Below are positions 9,218 to 17,590 of a stretch of DNA of 64,000 nt, piece by piece (positions within the stretch are counted from its first letter, which is position 1; each line of letters opens with the position of its first letter). A program made the translations under genes and the position numbers. A model generated the notes under the pieces. It worked only from the letters and a program-made list of their open reading frames with translations, ran no database searches and was not told where the DNA came from. The stretch comes from CALMFG01 sp963666035 (GTDB lineage Bacteria; Bacillota; Clostridia; Christensenellales; CALMFG01), in contig CAXXJI010000007.1 in the NCBI GenBank assembly GCA_963666035.2, forward strand, positions 186,001 to 250,000, read 5' to 3'.

Positions 9218-10651
9218 CTAAAAAATCTTGCCTAAATATACCCAATGCCAGGGCTCCAGATAGTAATTATAGAAACCGTATTCATTGCCGTGCGTCTCCA
9301 AGTAGTCGAAAAGCTCGGTGGCGCCAAAGCTGTTGCGTTCATAAAAATCAATCGCCACCCCGTACTGGTGATTGGAAAAGCCGGGTACATAGGAATAATT
9401 TTGCCGTTTTAGGTGCCAAGACCCGTTGTGGCGATAGGCTACCGAGCGGTCTTTTTGCTCAGAATAGAAATACCACTGCTTATCAATATCCCGGTAGGTA
9501 GTGCTGGTGATAAAGATATCGCCGGTGGCATGATAAGCGTCGATCAGCAAATAAGCATAAGCGACGAAAGTATTGATCGTGATCTGGTTTTCCGACCCGG
9601 CGAAGGTGACTAGGCGCTCTTTGGGCTGCGCAACCTCTTCCATCCAATCTCCGGCTTTATAGGAGAACATCGCTTTGTTTTTTGCGGCATAACCGGCCAG
9701 TTTTTCGGCACGGCCTTCTTCACTGAAACTGGGGTCAGCAATGGTTTCTGCATATAGGGTTTTAAAAGCTTCTGTGGTCATATCATATGGGTATTCGTTC
9801 ATCAAAGCCGTTATATCATTATTCATCACCGCCATATCATCAATATAGCGTTCGATGTTAAGACTGCCGCCTTCTTCATTAAGCTGGGCATACTCGGTCA
9901 GTGCGTATGGGGTGGGCATGAAATCACGGATGAAATCCTCACCATTGGTTAAAAGCTCTTTAGAAAGGATATCTTTTAATAAATTCAGTGTGTATTCGTC
10001 CGGCTCTGCCGATATATTGGTGTAGTCCACAAAGTTGTTAAGAGAATTTGCGGTGTACACCAAGCGAGTCAGATTGGCCTGAGTAACCGCACCCCATTGT
10101 CCATAACGGTCAGTGTCCAGCCCCAGAAGAGACAGACAGACTTGGCTTTCTATCAGCAAGCGGTTTTCATCGGTGACTGTGATATCTTTCAGCTCGGCAT
10201 AGATATACTCATTCAGAGCTTCTTCATTCAGCTGCTGCGCCGGCGTTGTAAACGAAAAAGCTTCTTCGGTGGTCAATGTGGTATCGTCGTCCAAATACCA
10301 TAAGTTGTAGATATATTGCGTGTTGGGAGAAAGATCGGCGAGCACAGCATATGCGGTTCCGTCCACAACGGTGGAATTGATGGGTCCATCCACGCCGGAA
10401 AGTACAAAACCAAACTCGGTGATGTCAGCATCGATTGGTGAAAAAGCGGCGCTGATGATGGCGTGGGTACATCCATAAAACTCGGTCGGATAAAACGTGA
10501 GATCATAGGCGGGAGCGGGTGTCGCTGTGGGGGCGGTAGAAGGCGTTGGGGTTTCCGCAGGCGCAGATGAGATTTCCGATGGGCCACATGCCCCAAAAAA
10601 CAGGGCAACCAGCAGAATAACAGGGATCAGTAAATATATTTTTTTTGTCAT
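9218..10651 (-). CDS. VanY-type D-Ala-D-Ala carboxypeptidase lipoprotein (M15B)
   Basis: 477 residues from the ATG at 10651. The frame is open further upstream, but this start gives a clean lipoprotein signal (basic MTKK, hydrophobic core, FFGAC lipobox near residue 21), then a Thr/Pro/Ala linker. A fibronectin-like beta domain follows (about 55-150) and then a helical middle. The C-terminal M15 peptidase domain has the zinc motif SNHQYGVAIDF (SxHxxGxAxD) and the catalytic EPWHWVY motif. It would trim the terminal D-Ala from peptidoglycan stem peptides outside the membrane. It starts 5 bases after the stop of a degenerate paralogue and is in an operon with it. Confidence 0.88.
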   Translation of the reverse strand: MTKKIYLLIPVILLVALFFGACGPSEISSAPAETPTPSTAPTATPAPAYDLTFYPTEFYGCTHAIISAAFSPIDADITEFGFVLSGVDGPINSTVVDGTAYAVLADLSPNTQYIYNLWYLDDDTTLTTEEAFSFTTPAQQLNEEALNEYIYAELKDITVTDENRLLIESQVCLSLLGLDTDRYGQWGAVTQANLTRLVYTANSLNNFVDYTNISAEPDEYTLNLLKDILSKELLTNGEDFIRDFMPTPYALTEYAQLNEEGGSLNIERYIDDMAVMNNDITALMNEYPYDMTTEAFKTLYAETIADPSFSEEGRAEKLAGYAAKNKAMFSYKAGDWMEEVAQPKERLVTFAGSENQITINTFVAYAYLLIDAYHATGDIFITSTTYRDIDKQWYFYSEQKDRSVAYRHNGSWHLKRQNYSYVPGFSNHQYGVAIDFYERNSFGATELFDYLETHGNEYGFYNYYLEPWHWVYLGKIF

Positions 10652-10656
10652 AAGTA

Positions 10657-12321
10657 TTAATTCTCCAAAGGTTTGGGAGGCGGTGACAGCGCCAAGGCCT
10701 CGTCTGGAATGGTTTTGCCCAGATAAATCCACCGATATGGGTGGGCAGTATCGGGATAAAAACCGTATTGCGATGCAAAAGCATATAGATAACGGTAAAT
10801 ATCCAAGGTCATTATTGTATCATCTGCGGGCGCAAAGTCAACCGAAACCAGATATTCAGGAAGACAGAATCCGGGAACGGAGTGATTTTCCTGACGGGTT
10901 AAGTGCCAAAGCGCACTGAATTTTAAGACTTCGTTTTTGCCGTATCCGCTGGAGTATTCTGCCCAGTTCTTAGGGGTGTTACGCAAGGACAGCGTCACAG
11001 GCAGGGCAGTTTTGTACCTGGTTTTGTAATCATCATTCATATAACAAAAAGCCAGGGCGGCAGGCAGAAGGAGCGTAAAAGCAGTTTGGTCGTTTTCGCT
11101 TCCCGACAGGGTGATAGAGCTTTCCAGATTTCCGCTTAAACCGGCCAGCCAATCGCTCTGTTCGGCGGCAAAAAAAGCTTTGTTTTTTGCGGAAATCGCT
11201 GCCAGCATAGTTTCGGAGGTTTCCTGCAGTGTATCTCGTCCATACAGACCGGCCAGCGCATTTATTTCAGCCTCAGCCAGTTCATGATTCACAAGCCCGG
11301 CGTACTTTTCCTGGAACTCAGGCGAATCGACAACAAAGGGATATTCGGCAAAAGCAGCATATGCGGGTTCATTTTTCTTTAATGCGTCCAACACTAGCTG
11401 ATCACAATTGATGAAGGCGCCGGCTTCGGCATAATCCGCATATGAAGTCATCGAATAGGCGCTGACAGTGAAGGGTTCTCGCAGGGTGTCTTTATCCGTA
11501 ATCGGGGAGACGCTTAAGATATCCTTCAACGTATTTAAAAAAGGTTCGGTATAGATGCCGGTCAACATGGGCCAGTCACAAACGTATCCGGCAGAGGTGA
11601 AGCTGTATTCCATCATCAGAATGGCTGATTTGGTTTCAAAATCATATGTCCCAAATTCACCGATATCGAATCCTATCAGTGAAAGACAGGCATCGGTTTC
11701 ATAAGCCATTCGCTTTTCATCGGAGAGGTTGGCGGTGCCGTCTGGAAATTCCTTTTTTAAAATTTCGTCTACTTGTGAAAGCGTGAGGATGCGTTTAGGC
11801 GTTGCAAATGTAACCATATCTCTGGCATAAAGCTTGCGGTCTTCTTCGACCACGAAAGCGGTTATTAAATAATCGGTATCTGCCATCAATCGGTTCGCTC
11901 GGGCATAGATGAAATTCCCATTGGTTTGGGCATCAATTTCAAATCCGGTGTTATGCAGTATGTCGCGCAGCAAAAAACCATAAGATCCTGACGGGTTTTT
12001 TTCACTTTTTAATTCGGCACAAATCACCGCATGTTGGGTGCCGACAATGGTAGGTTGATGAATAGATACCGCAAAGCTGTCCGACAAATCTTCTTCATCA
12101 GGAAAATGGACGGCTTGGGACACACTGGGTATGGGGGAAGAAGCATCATATGTGCCAAGACTGGCTTCTCGCCTGAGACTGAGAAAAACCAGACGCGCGC
12201 CTAAAAACGCGCCGAGACAAAGCGCAAGCAGTATAAACACGGCAAAGAATATGAGATATTTCGAGGAGTTCTTCTTATGGGTTGTTTTTTTTCGGGGCTT
12301 GGGAATGCGCTCGTTTTTCAA
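10657..12321 (-). CDS. Catalytically degenerate VanY/M15 paralogue, membrane-anchored
   Basis: 554 residues with the same layout as the downstream VanY lipoprotein, but anchored by a transmembrane helix (about residues 22-45) after a Lys-rich cytoplasmic tail. Aligned by eye at the C-terminus, the zinc motif GFSNHQYGVAIDF of the neighbour is replaced by GFCLPEYLVSVDF. EPWHWVYLG becomes HPYRWIYLG. Both His ligands and the catalytic Glu are therefore lost and only the Asp remains. The fold appears kept and the gene is intact, which suggests a pseudoenzyme with a binding or regulatory role. It is immediately upstream of the active copy. Confidence 0.75.
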   Translation of the reverse strand: MKNERIPKPRKKTTHKKNSSKYLIFFAVFILLALCLGAFLGARLVFLSLRREASLGTYDASSPIPSVSQAVHFPDEEDLSDSFAVSIHQPTIVGTQHAVICAELKSEKNPSGSYGFLLRDILHNTGFEIDAQTNGNFIYARANRLMADTDYLITAFVVEEDRKLYARDMVTFATPKRILTLSQVDEILKKEFPDGTANLSDEKRMAYETDACLSLIGFDIGEFGTYDFETKSAILMMEYSFTSAGYVCDWPMLTGIYTEPFLNTLKDILSVSPITDKDTLREPFTVSAYSMTSYADYAEAGAFINCDQLVLDALKKNEPAYAAFAEYPFVVDSPEFQEKYAGLVNHELAEAEINALAGLYGRDTLQETSETMLAAISAKNKAFFAAEQSDWLAGLSGNLESSITLSGSENDQTAFTLLLPAALAFCYMNDDYKTRYKTALPVTLSLRNTPKNWAEYSSGYGKNEVLKFSALWHLTRQENHSVPGFCLPEYLVSVDFAPADDTIMTLDIYRYLYAFASQYGFYPDTAHPYRWIYLGKTIPDEALALSPPPKPLEN

Positions 12322-12327
12322 AACCCG

Positions 12328-12723
12328 TTAACCTTCCATGATCTTGATATGTACATTTCTGTGCCGCGGTCCGTCATATTCGGCAAAATAGACCGACTGC
12401 CAGGTACCGAGCACCAGATGCCCGCCGGTGATAATCAATGTCAGTGAGGGCCCCGTCATGAGTGTTTTGGTGTGTGAATCTGAATTGCCCTCAAAGTGAT
12501 GAAAGCCTTGATTGGGTACGGCGCGCTCCAGAGCAAAAGCGAGATCCTTTAGGACATCCGGATCGCCGTTTTCGTTGATGGTGACACCGGCAGTGGTATG
12601 AGGAACAAAAACCAGGGCTGTCCCTTCTAATACACCACTGGCTTTGACGGCTTCTTTCACAAGACGGGTAATGTCGGTAAAACAAACCCGATTCGGGGTA
12701 TTAATGGTGTGAAGATAATTCAT
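12328..12723 (-). CDS. yjbQ: YjbQ family protein (UPF0047)
   Basis: 131 residues, the normal length. Family marks seen are VFVPHTTAGVTINEN, a HxxGNSDSH segment and the C-terminal GTWQSVYFAEYDGPR. The His and Glu residues cluster at a putative metal site. Members have been annotated as secondary thiamine-phosphate synthase because E. coli YjbQ can replace ThiE weakly; the true function is uncertain. It lies 14 bases downstream of rex and is probably cotranscribed with it. Confidence 0.9.
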   Translation of the reverse strand: MNYLHTINTPNRVCFTDITRLVKEAVKASGVLEGTALVFVPHTTAGVTINENGDPDVLKDLAFALERAVPNQGFHHFEGNSDSHTKTLMTGPSLTLIITGGHLVLGTWQSVYFAEYDGPRHRNVHIKIMEG

Positions 12724-12737
12724 AGAAGCTCCTTTGT

Positions 12738-13367
12738 TCAGCGACGCCCTCTTTGCATGTAGTAGGAGAGCACATATAAGCCGTCCGACAGGTGAACGTT
12801 TTCAACATAGGCGCTGTCAGGGACTTTTACATCAATCGGGGCAAAGTTCCAGATGCCCGTGACGCCGCCTTTCAGCAGCATATCCGCCACATCCTGTGCC
12901 GCGCCTTTGGGGGTAGCCAAAATCCCGATATGGATGTTTTCGGTCTTTAAGTATCGCTCCAGATCGTTCATGTTCTTCACTTCGATATTATTCATCTTTT
13001 TACCGATGCGGTTGGAGTCCACATCGAAAATGGCTTTGATGATATAACCTTCCATAGCGAAACTTTTATAGTAAGCCAGCGCTTGTCCGATGTTGCCCGA
13101 TCCGATGATAACGACGTTATATTGCTTATCGATGCCGAGGATATGCATGATTTCCTGCTTTAGGTTTTTCACAGAATAGCCGTAGCCCTGTTGTCCAAAA
13201 CCGCCAAAACAATTTAAATCTCTTCGAATTTGAGAGGCATTCAACAGCATGCCCTTACTCATGGCAGAAGAAGAGATGCGTTCCACACCCAGCGCATCCA
13301 GATCGGAAAGATAGCGGTAATATTTGGGCAAACGCCTGACAACCGCTTCAGAAATTCTCTCATCCAT
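12738..13367 (-). CDS. rex: Redox-sensing transcriptional repressor Rex
   Basis: 209 residues, full length. An N-terminal winged helix (about 1-75, with KGMLLNASQIRRDL) is followed by a Rossmann fold with VVIIGSGNIGQALAYY (about 85-100), which binds NADH/NAD+. A C-terminal helix completes domain-swapped dimers. Rex represses fermentation and anaerobic respiration genes when NADH is low. A degenerate Rex-type operator 64 bases upstream of its start suggests autoregulation. Confidence 0.95.
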   Translation of the reverse strand: MDERISEAVVRRLPKYYRYLSDLDALGVERISSSAMSKGMLLNASQIRRDLNCFGGFGQQGYGYSVKNLKQEIMHILGIDKQYNVVIIGSGNIGQALAYYKSFAMEGYIIKAIFDVDSNRIGKKMNNIEVKNMNDLERYLKTENIHIGILATPKGAAQDVADMLLKGGVTGIWNFAPIDVKVPDSAYVENVHLSDGLYVLSYYMQRGRR

Positions 13368-13430
13368 AATACAAAACCACCATAATTCGTTTTATTTTTT
13401 GATTAAATCCGTTAGAATATCGGGTTAATA

Positions 13431-13448
13431 CTGATAAGTTTTTAACAA
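13431..13448 (-). promoter_or_regulatory. Possible Rex operator upstream of rex
   Basis: On the minus strand TTGTTAA-AAAC-TTATCAG. Compared with the Rex consensus TTGTTAA-N4-TTAACAA, the left half is perfect and the right half matches 5 of 7. Position in the rex promoter region supports autoregulation, but the site is imperfect. Confidence 0.45.
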
Positions 13449-13521
13449 TTAGTTTTTACATTATAACACCAGCGCTCATTTTATTAAAGGGTTTTTAGCA
13501 TATCAACGACGGATATCATAC

Positions 13522-14100
13522 TTAAGAAAGCATATAAACCAATACACCAGCGGCACCGCTGGCAAAAACGACTAAAATGGGTGAGACTTTAAGCCCGAGA
13601 ACCAAACCGAGTGCACAAACGGCGATGATGACACTGATGGGATCGAAAGACGAGAAGAGCGCGGTGATCGAGTTAAAATCAACAGTGCCGAAGCGAGTAA
13701 GTGCCGAAGGGATTAATACCACAACAGCGGACGCGATGAGCCCGAGCACGACGGGGCGTAGGGTGAACATGGTGTTTTTCAGGATGCGGTTTTCCTTGAA
13801 GCGTAAGTAGAACCGTGCCATCAGCGAAGCCAAAATGATGGAAGGCAGCATGACACCGACCGTACCGAAAACACCGCCGAGCAGGCCATAGGTTTTCACG
13901 CCCGAGAAAGTCGCAGCGTTAATGGCAAAAGTGCCGGGGGTCACTTGGGACACCGCAATGATATCGGTGATTTCGGCTTGTGTGACCAGCCCCTGCGCGG
14001 TGAGCTCGCTGATAATCAGCGGAATCATCGCATACCCGCCGCCAAATGTAAACAGCCCGATTTTAAAGAAAGTAAAAGCGAATTTAAGCAAAGTCATCAT
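13522..14100 (-). CDS. Chromate transporter, short-chain CHR subunit B
   Basis: 192 residues, one CHR domain with about six hydrophobic segments. It opens with the conserved FFKIGLFTFGGGYAMIPLI motif. Short-chain CHR proteins come as adjacent pairs that together equal one long ChrA. This is the second gene of the pair and its ATG overlaps the stop of the first (4 bases). Physiological substrate in non-resistant anaerobes is uncertain (chromate or another oxyanion). Confidence 0.88.
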   Translation of the reverse strand: MMTLLKFAFTFFKIGLFTFGGGYAMIPLIISELTAQGLVTQAEITDIIAVSQVTPGTFAINAATFSGVKTYGLLGGVFGTVGVMLPSIILASLMARFYLRFKENRILKNTMFTLRPVVLGLIASAVVVLIPSALTRFGTVDFNSITALFSSFDPISVIIAVCALGLVLGLKVSPILVVFASGAAGVLVYMLS

Positions 14101-14651
14101 TCAACTGCCCCCTTGAAAAAGAAGTTGGAAAGAAGACCGATTATAATACCGGAAAGGATGATATAGACGCTGTTGATCTCGAAAAGGACCGAGACGGCAA
14201 ACGAAATAAGGAGCAGGGTGATGGTATACGCATTTTTCTTGATGCGTGAAAAAAGGCGTATAAACGCCGAAAAAATCAACGCTACCACACAGGCTCGGAT
14301 GCCTTTCAACGCCGCAGCGATATAGGGGTTCTCGCTGAATGATTGATAGAGATAGGTAATCAGCGTTAACACAACAAAAGAAGGCAGAGCGAGACCAAAG
14401 ATAGCCGCCAGGGCACCGGGAAGACCTTGCTTGCGGTAACCGATGATGATGGACGCGTTAACGGCGATAGGTCCCGGGATGGATTGGGACAAAGCAAGAA
14501 TGTCCGCCATCTCTTCGCCGGACACATATTTTTTTTTGGTAGAGAACTCATCTTCAATCAGCGGTATCATGGCATATCCGCCGCCGAAGGTGAATGCCCC
14601 GATTTTCAGCATGGTGAAAAATAGGGTAAGCAGAGTATGATCTTTTTTCAA
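14097..14651 (-). CDS. Chromate transporter, short-chain CHR subunit A
   Basis: 184 residues, one CHR domain with MLKIGAFTFGGGYAMIPLI near the N-terminus and PGPIAVNASIIIGY, the paired Pro-Gly-Pro motif. It is the first gene of the split transporter, translationally coupled to the next. The two proteins share the same N-terminal motif but differ elsewhere, as expected for an antiparallel heterodimer. Confidence 0.88.
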   Translation of the reverse strand: MKKDHTLLTLFFTMLKIGAFTFGGGYAMIPLIEDEFSTKKKYVSGEEMADILALSQSIPGPIAVNASIIIGYRKQGLPGALAAIFGLALPSFVVLTLITYLYQSFSENPYIAAALKGIRACVVALIFSAFIRLFSRIKKNAYTITLLLISFAVSVLFEINSVYIILSGIIIGLLSNFFFKGAVE

Positions 14652-14732
14652 GAGGAATCTCCATTAGATGTTTTTTTGATTATTATAACATACGTCCCCG
14701 TATTTTTCGTTTAAAAGTCACAGTGCTTACTA

Positions 14733-14738
14733 TATAAT
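14733..14738 (+). promoter_or_regulatory. Likely -10 box of prsW-like gene
   Basis: TATAAT lies 36 bases before the start codon in an AT-rich intergenic region between divergent genes. No good -35 hexamer is seen at the expected distance. Confidence 0.45.
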
Positions 14739-14774
14739 GAGAGTAATAAACTAATCAAATTGTGAGGGAAAAAG

Positions 14775-15473
14775 ATGCCGATAGGACTGGTTTTAGCGGC
14801 AATTCTGCCGTCTTTAATATTAGGTGCGGTCATTCTCATTTATGACCGCTTTGAACGTGAGCCGCTTGGCCTGCTCATCAAAATATTCTTTTTTGGTGCG
14901 CTGGCAGTTGTGCCGTCTATACTGGCCGAAATGCTGGGCGGATTTATCAATATATTTGGCAGCAATTTGTTAGGGATTGCGTTTGAAGCATATATCGTGG
15001 TGGGGCTCTCTGAAGAATTCTTTAAGCGATGGGCGGTCATGCGCCACGCATATCGTAACCCGGCCTATAATGAACGGTTGGACGGGATTGTATATTGTGC
15101 GTTTGCGGCGCTGGGGTTTGCGGCGGCCGAAAACATTGGCTATGTTTTTTCAATGTATTCGACCTATCCGGATATCGTATGGATGCGGGCGATCACATCG
15201 GTGCCAGTGCACCTGATGGTGGGCATCACCATGGGATATTATATGTCGCTTGGCAAATACAGCACCCATCAAGCGGACGCGGCTTTAAATCGGCGGCGGT
15301 CGCTGATGGTGCCCACGTTTTTGCATGGTACCTACGATTTTATTTTGTTCTCACAAATTCCGTTGCTTTTGCTGGCGCTTATCCCTTTTGTAATCTATCT
15401 ATGGATATCCAGCATCAAAAAACTCAACCGCTTTTATCGGGAATCGCGAGACACAAATCGGCAGGTGTATTGA
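14775..15473 (+). CDS. PrsW-family intramembrane metalloprotease
   Basis: 232 residues, polytopic. The family marks are present: FERxPLGLL after the first helix, SEEFFKRW (glutamate pair, about residue 80), a central GFAAAENIGY, the histidine in SVPVHLMVG, and HGTYDF near the C-terminus (about residue 195). These Glu/His residues form the proposed metal site. PrsW of Bacillus starts anti-sigma cleavage, but distant homologues act on other substrates. An ECF sigma/anti-sigma pair lies 7 kb away; a link is possible but unproven. GAGGG ribosome site 9 bases before ATG. Confidence 0.85.
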   Translation: MPIGLVLAAILPSLILGAVILIYDRFEREPLGLLIKIFFFGALAVVPSILAEMLGGFINIFGSNLLGIAFEAYIVVGLSEEFFKRWAVMRHAYRNPAYNERLDGIVYCAFAALGFAAAENIGYVFSMYSTYPDIVWMRAITSVPVHLMVGITMGYYMSLGKYSTHQADAALNRRRSLMVPTFLHGTYDFILFSQIPLLLLALIPFVIYLWISSIKKLNRFYRESRDTNRQVY

Positions 15474-15505
15474 TCTTACCCCCCTGAAATCGGACGCTTT
15501 CTGTC

Positions 15506-15540
15506 CCCCTTATGATTACAAAGGGGGAGCGGGACTTTTT
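15506..15540 (+). terminator. Intrinsic terminator after prsW-like gene
   Basis: GTCCCCCTT pairs with AAGGGGGAGCGGGAC, with a loop of about 9 and a following TTTTT run. It lies 30 bases beyond the stop codon. Confidence 0.6.
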
Positions 15541-15636
15541 GTGATTATTCTTCAAGTAGGGAATGGAGAGTATAATCCGATGCAACTTCTTTAAAATGAG
15601 GATTGTATACCTGAGGCGGATGGATTGGACAATAAA

Positions 15637-15657
15637 AAACAGGCTTTTGGCCTGTTT
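15637..15657 (-). terminator. Intrinsic terminator of murA
   Basis: AAACAGGC / GCCTGTTT stem with a tight AAAA/TTTT loop, followed by a T-run on the minus strand just past the murA stop. Confidence 0.8.
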
Positions 15658-15665
15658 ACTTTTTT

Positions 15666-16970
15666 TTAAGCATACCCGTAATAATCATCTTCATGGTCAG
15701 TTCGCGGAACCTGCTTTCGTGTAATGTCTGCGCCCAGACTGATAAATTTTTCCTCGATGTGGTCATAACCCCGGTCGATATACTTGACATTGTCGATTTC
15801 GGTGATGCCGTCGGCCATGAGGCCCGCAATCACCAGCGCCGCACCCGCACGAAGGTCGGTGGCCCGCACCGGCGCGCCGGTCAATTTTTCCACACCTTCC
15901 ACCACAGCCACGCGACCGTTGATGGTGACATTCGCGCCCATTCGCCGAATCTCATTGATGTGCTTAAAGCGCGATTCAAACATGTTTTCTTCGATCATGC
16001 TGGTGCCGTGCGCGACGGACAGCAGAACCGTGACCGGCTGCTGTAAATCTGTGGGGAAACCGGGATAAGGCATGGTCTTGATATGCGCCGCGTTATAGTG
16101 CCCGTCTGCCCATACGCGGATGGTGTTTTCGCCTTCTTCAATGTGAATCCCCATCTCCATCAGTTTAGCGCTTAAGGCCTCCATATGGGTAGGGATGACG
16201 TTTGTGATGGTAACATCGCCTTTGGTTCCGGCGGCAGCGACCATCAAAGTGCCTGTTTCAATCTGATCGGGTATGATGGAATAGTTGATGCCCGAGAGCT
16301 TTTCAACGCCGCGAATGCGGATAATGTCGGTACCGGCCCCGCTGATTTTTGCGCCCATCATGCGAAGCATGTTGGCCACATCCACGACATGTGGTTCTTT
16401 GGCCGCATTGACCAAAGTGGTTACACCGTTGGCTTTCACGGCAGCCAGCATGATATTGATGGTGGCACCTACGCTGACACAGTCAAGATAGATATCTGCA
16501 CCGTGCAATCCGCCTTCGGGTACGGTGGCTTTCAGCAAACCGTACTCGGTGGTGACAACAGCGCCCATGGCGGTGAAACCCTTAATATGCTGATCGATCG
16601 GTCTTTCACCGATGGCGCATCCGCCGGGCAGCATCACCTTGGCGGTTTCGAATTTGTTCATCAAAGCGCCCAGTAAATAATAAGAAGCACGCACATGCCG
16701 AACGATATCGAAATCGACGGTGGCGTTATTGATCGTAGTACAATCGATTTTTAAGGAGTGTTTGGTGGGGCGTTCAATCTTGGCACCCATCTTTTCGAGG
16801 GTCAGCTTTAAGACAGCTACGTCATCAATATCCGGAAGATTGTCGATCACGCACACACCGTCGGATAAAATACAAGCTGGAAGCACGGCAACCGCCGCGT
16901 TTTTGGCGCCGCCGACCTTGACTTCCCCGTGTAAGGGTTTACCGCCCTTGATAATCAGTTTTTCTTTCAT
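15666..16970 (-). CDS. murA: UDP-N-acetylglucosamine 1-carboxyvinyltransferase
   Basis: 434 residues, two inside-out alpha/beta domains (EPSP synthase fold). It transfers enolpyruvate from PEP to UDP-GlcNAc, the first committed step of peptidoglycan synthesis. The active-site loop LPGGCAIGERPIDQH keeps the catalytic Cys (about residue 117), so the fosfomycin-sensitive form is predicted. N-terminal KGGKPLHGEVKVGGAKNAA is the UDP-sugar binding start. Monocistronic, with its own terminator. Confidence 0.95.
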   Translation of the reverse strand: MKEKLIIKGGKPLHGEVKVGGAKNAAVAVLPACILSDGVCVIDNLPDIDDVAVLKLTLEKMGAKIERPTKHSLKIDCTTINNATVDFDIVRHVRASYYLLGALMNKFETAKVMLPGGCAIGERPIDQHIKGFTAMGAVVTTEYGLLKATVPEGGLHGADIYLDCVSVGATINIMLAAVKANGVTTLVNAAKEPHVVDVANMLRMMGAKISGAGTDIIRIRGVEKLSGINYSIIPDQIETGTLMVAAAGTKGDVTITNVIPTHMEALSAKLMEMGIHIEEGENTIRVWADGHYNAAHIKTMPYPGFPTDLQQPVTVLLSVAHGTSMIEENMFESRFKHINEIRRMGANVTINGRVAVVEGVEKLTGAPVRATDLRAGAALVIAGLMADGITEIDNVKYIDRGYDHIEEKFISLGADITRKQVPRTDHEDDYYGYA

Positions 16971-17065
16971 ATCGCTTCAACCTTAAAATTTGCTGCTATA
17001 AATGGCAAAGCCGATTATAACAGCAAACTAATTTTTAAGCAAGTTTTTCTCCAAAATATGGATGT

Positions 17066-17572
17066 CTATTCGGCAGTTGGCGGAGTGAAGACCCTTTTTG
17101 CCGCTTCCAGGTCAATATGGAAAATACCTTCGCCGGTTTCACCGACCATCTTCACCTTGCCCAGAATGTTTCTGAAACTGTCTTCTTCTTCTACCTGTTC
17201 GTTGATAAACCATTGCAAAAACTGAATAGCCGCATAGTCTTTCACCTCGGTGGCAACATCCATCAGGTGATTGATACGGCTGGTCACAAAGCCTTCGTGG
17301 TTCAGCGCATATTCTAATGCATCGGTTAGACTTTCATAATCGGTTTTCGGGTTTTCAAATCCGGTGATCACCACCTGTTCACCACGCTCCAGCAGATAGC
17401 GGTAGAATTTCATGGCATGAAAAACCTCTTCGTCGCGCTGGATAAGAAACCAGTTTTCAAATCCGTCGAAGTCACGGCTGTTGGCGAAAGAAGCCATCGC
17501 CAAATATAGATGAGACGAGAAAAATTCATACATGATTTGTAGATTTAATTCATCAACTAATTTTTTATGCAT
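17066..17572 (-). CDS. ftnA: Ferritin
   Basis: 168 residues, a four-helix ferritin. Diiron-centre carboxylates fall in the usual places: YEFFSSHLYL, RDEEVFHAMKFYRYL and EQVEEEDSFR. There is no bacterioferritin haem Met signature. It stores iron as ferric mineral in a 24-mer and detoxifies Fe(II)/peroxide. AGGAGG lies 7 bases before ATG. It follows pyrG by 18 bases and may be cotranscribed with it. Confidence 0.93.
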   Translation of the reverse strand: MHKKLVDELNLQIMYEFFSSHLYLAMASFANSRDFDGFENWFLIQRDEEVFHAMKFYRYLLERGEQVVITGFENPKTDYESLTDALEYALNHEGFVTSRINHLMDVATEVKDYAAIQFLQWFINEQVEEEDSFRNILGKVKMVGETGEGIFHIDLEAAKRVFTPPTAE

Positions 17573-17590
17573 ATGTGTATCCTCCTATTT

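Noticed and set aside
5632..12321. Vancomycin resistance cluster (VanW and VanY genes together)
   Set aside because: No vanH, ligase (vanA/B-type), vanX or VanRS two-component genes are present. VanW and VanY homologues are common housekeeping envelope genes in Clostridia.
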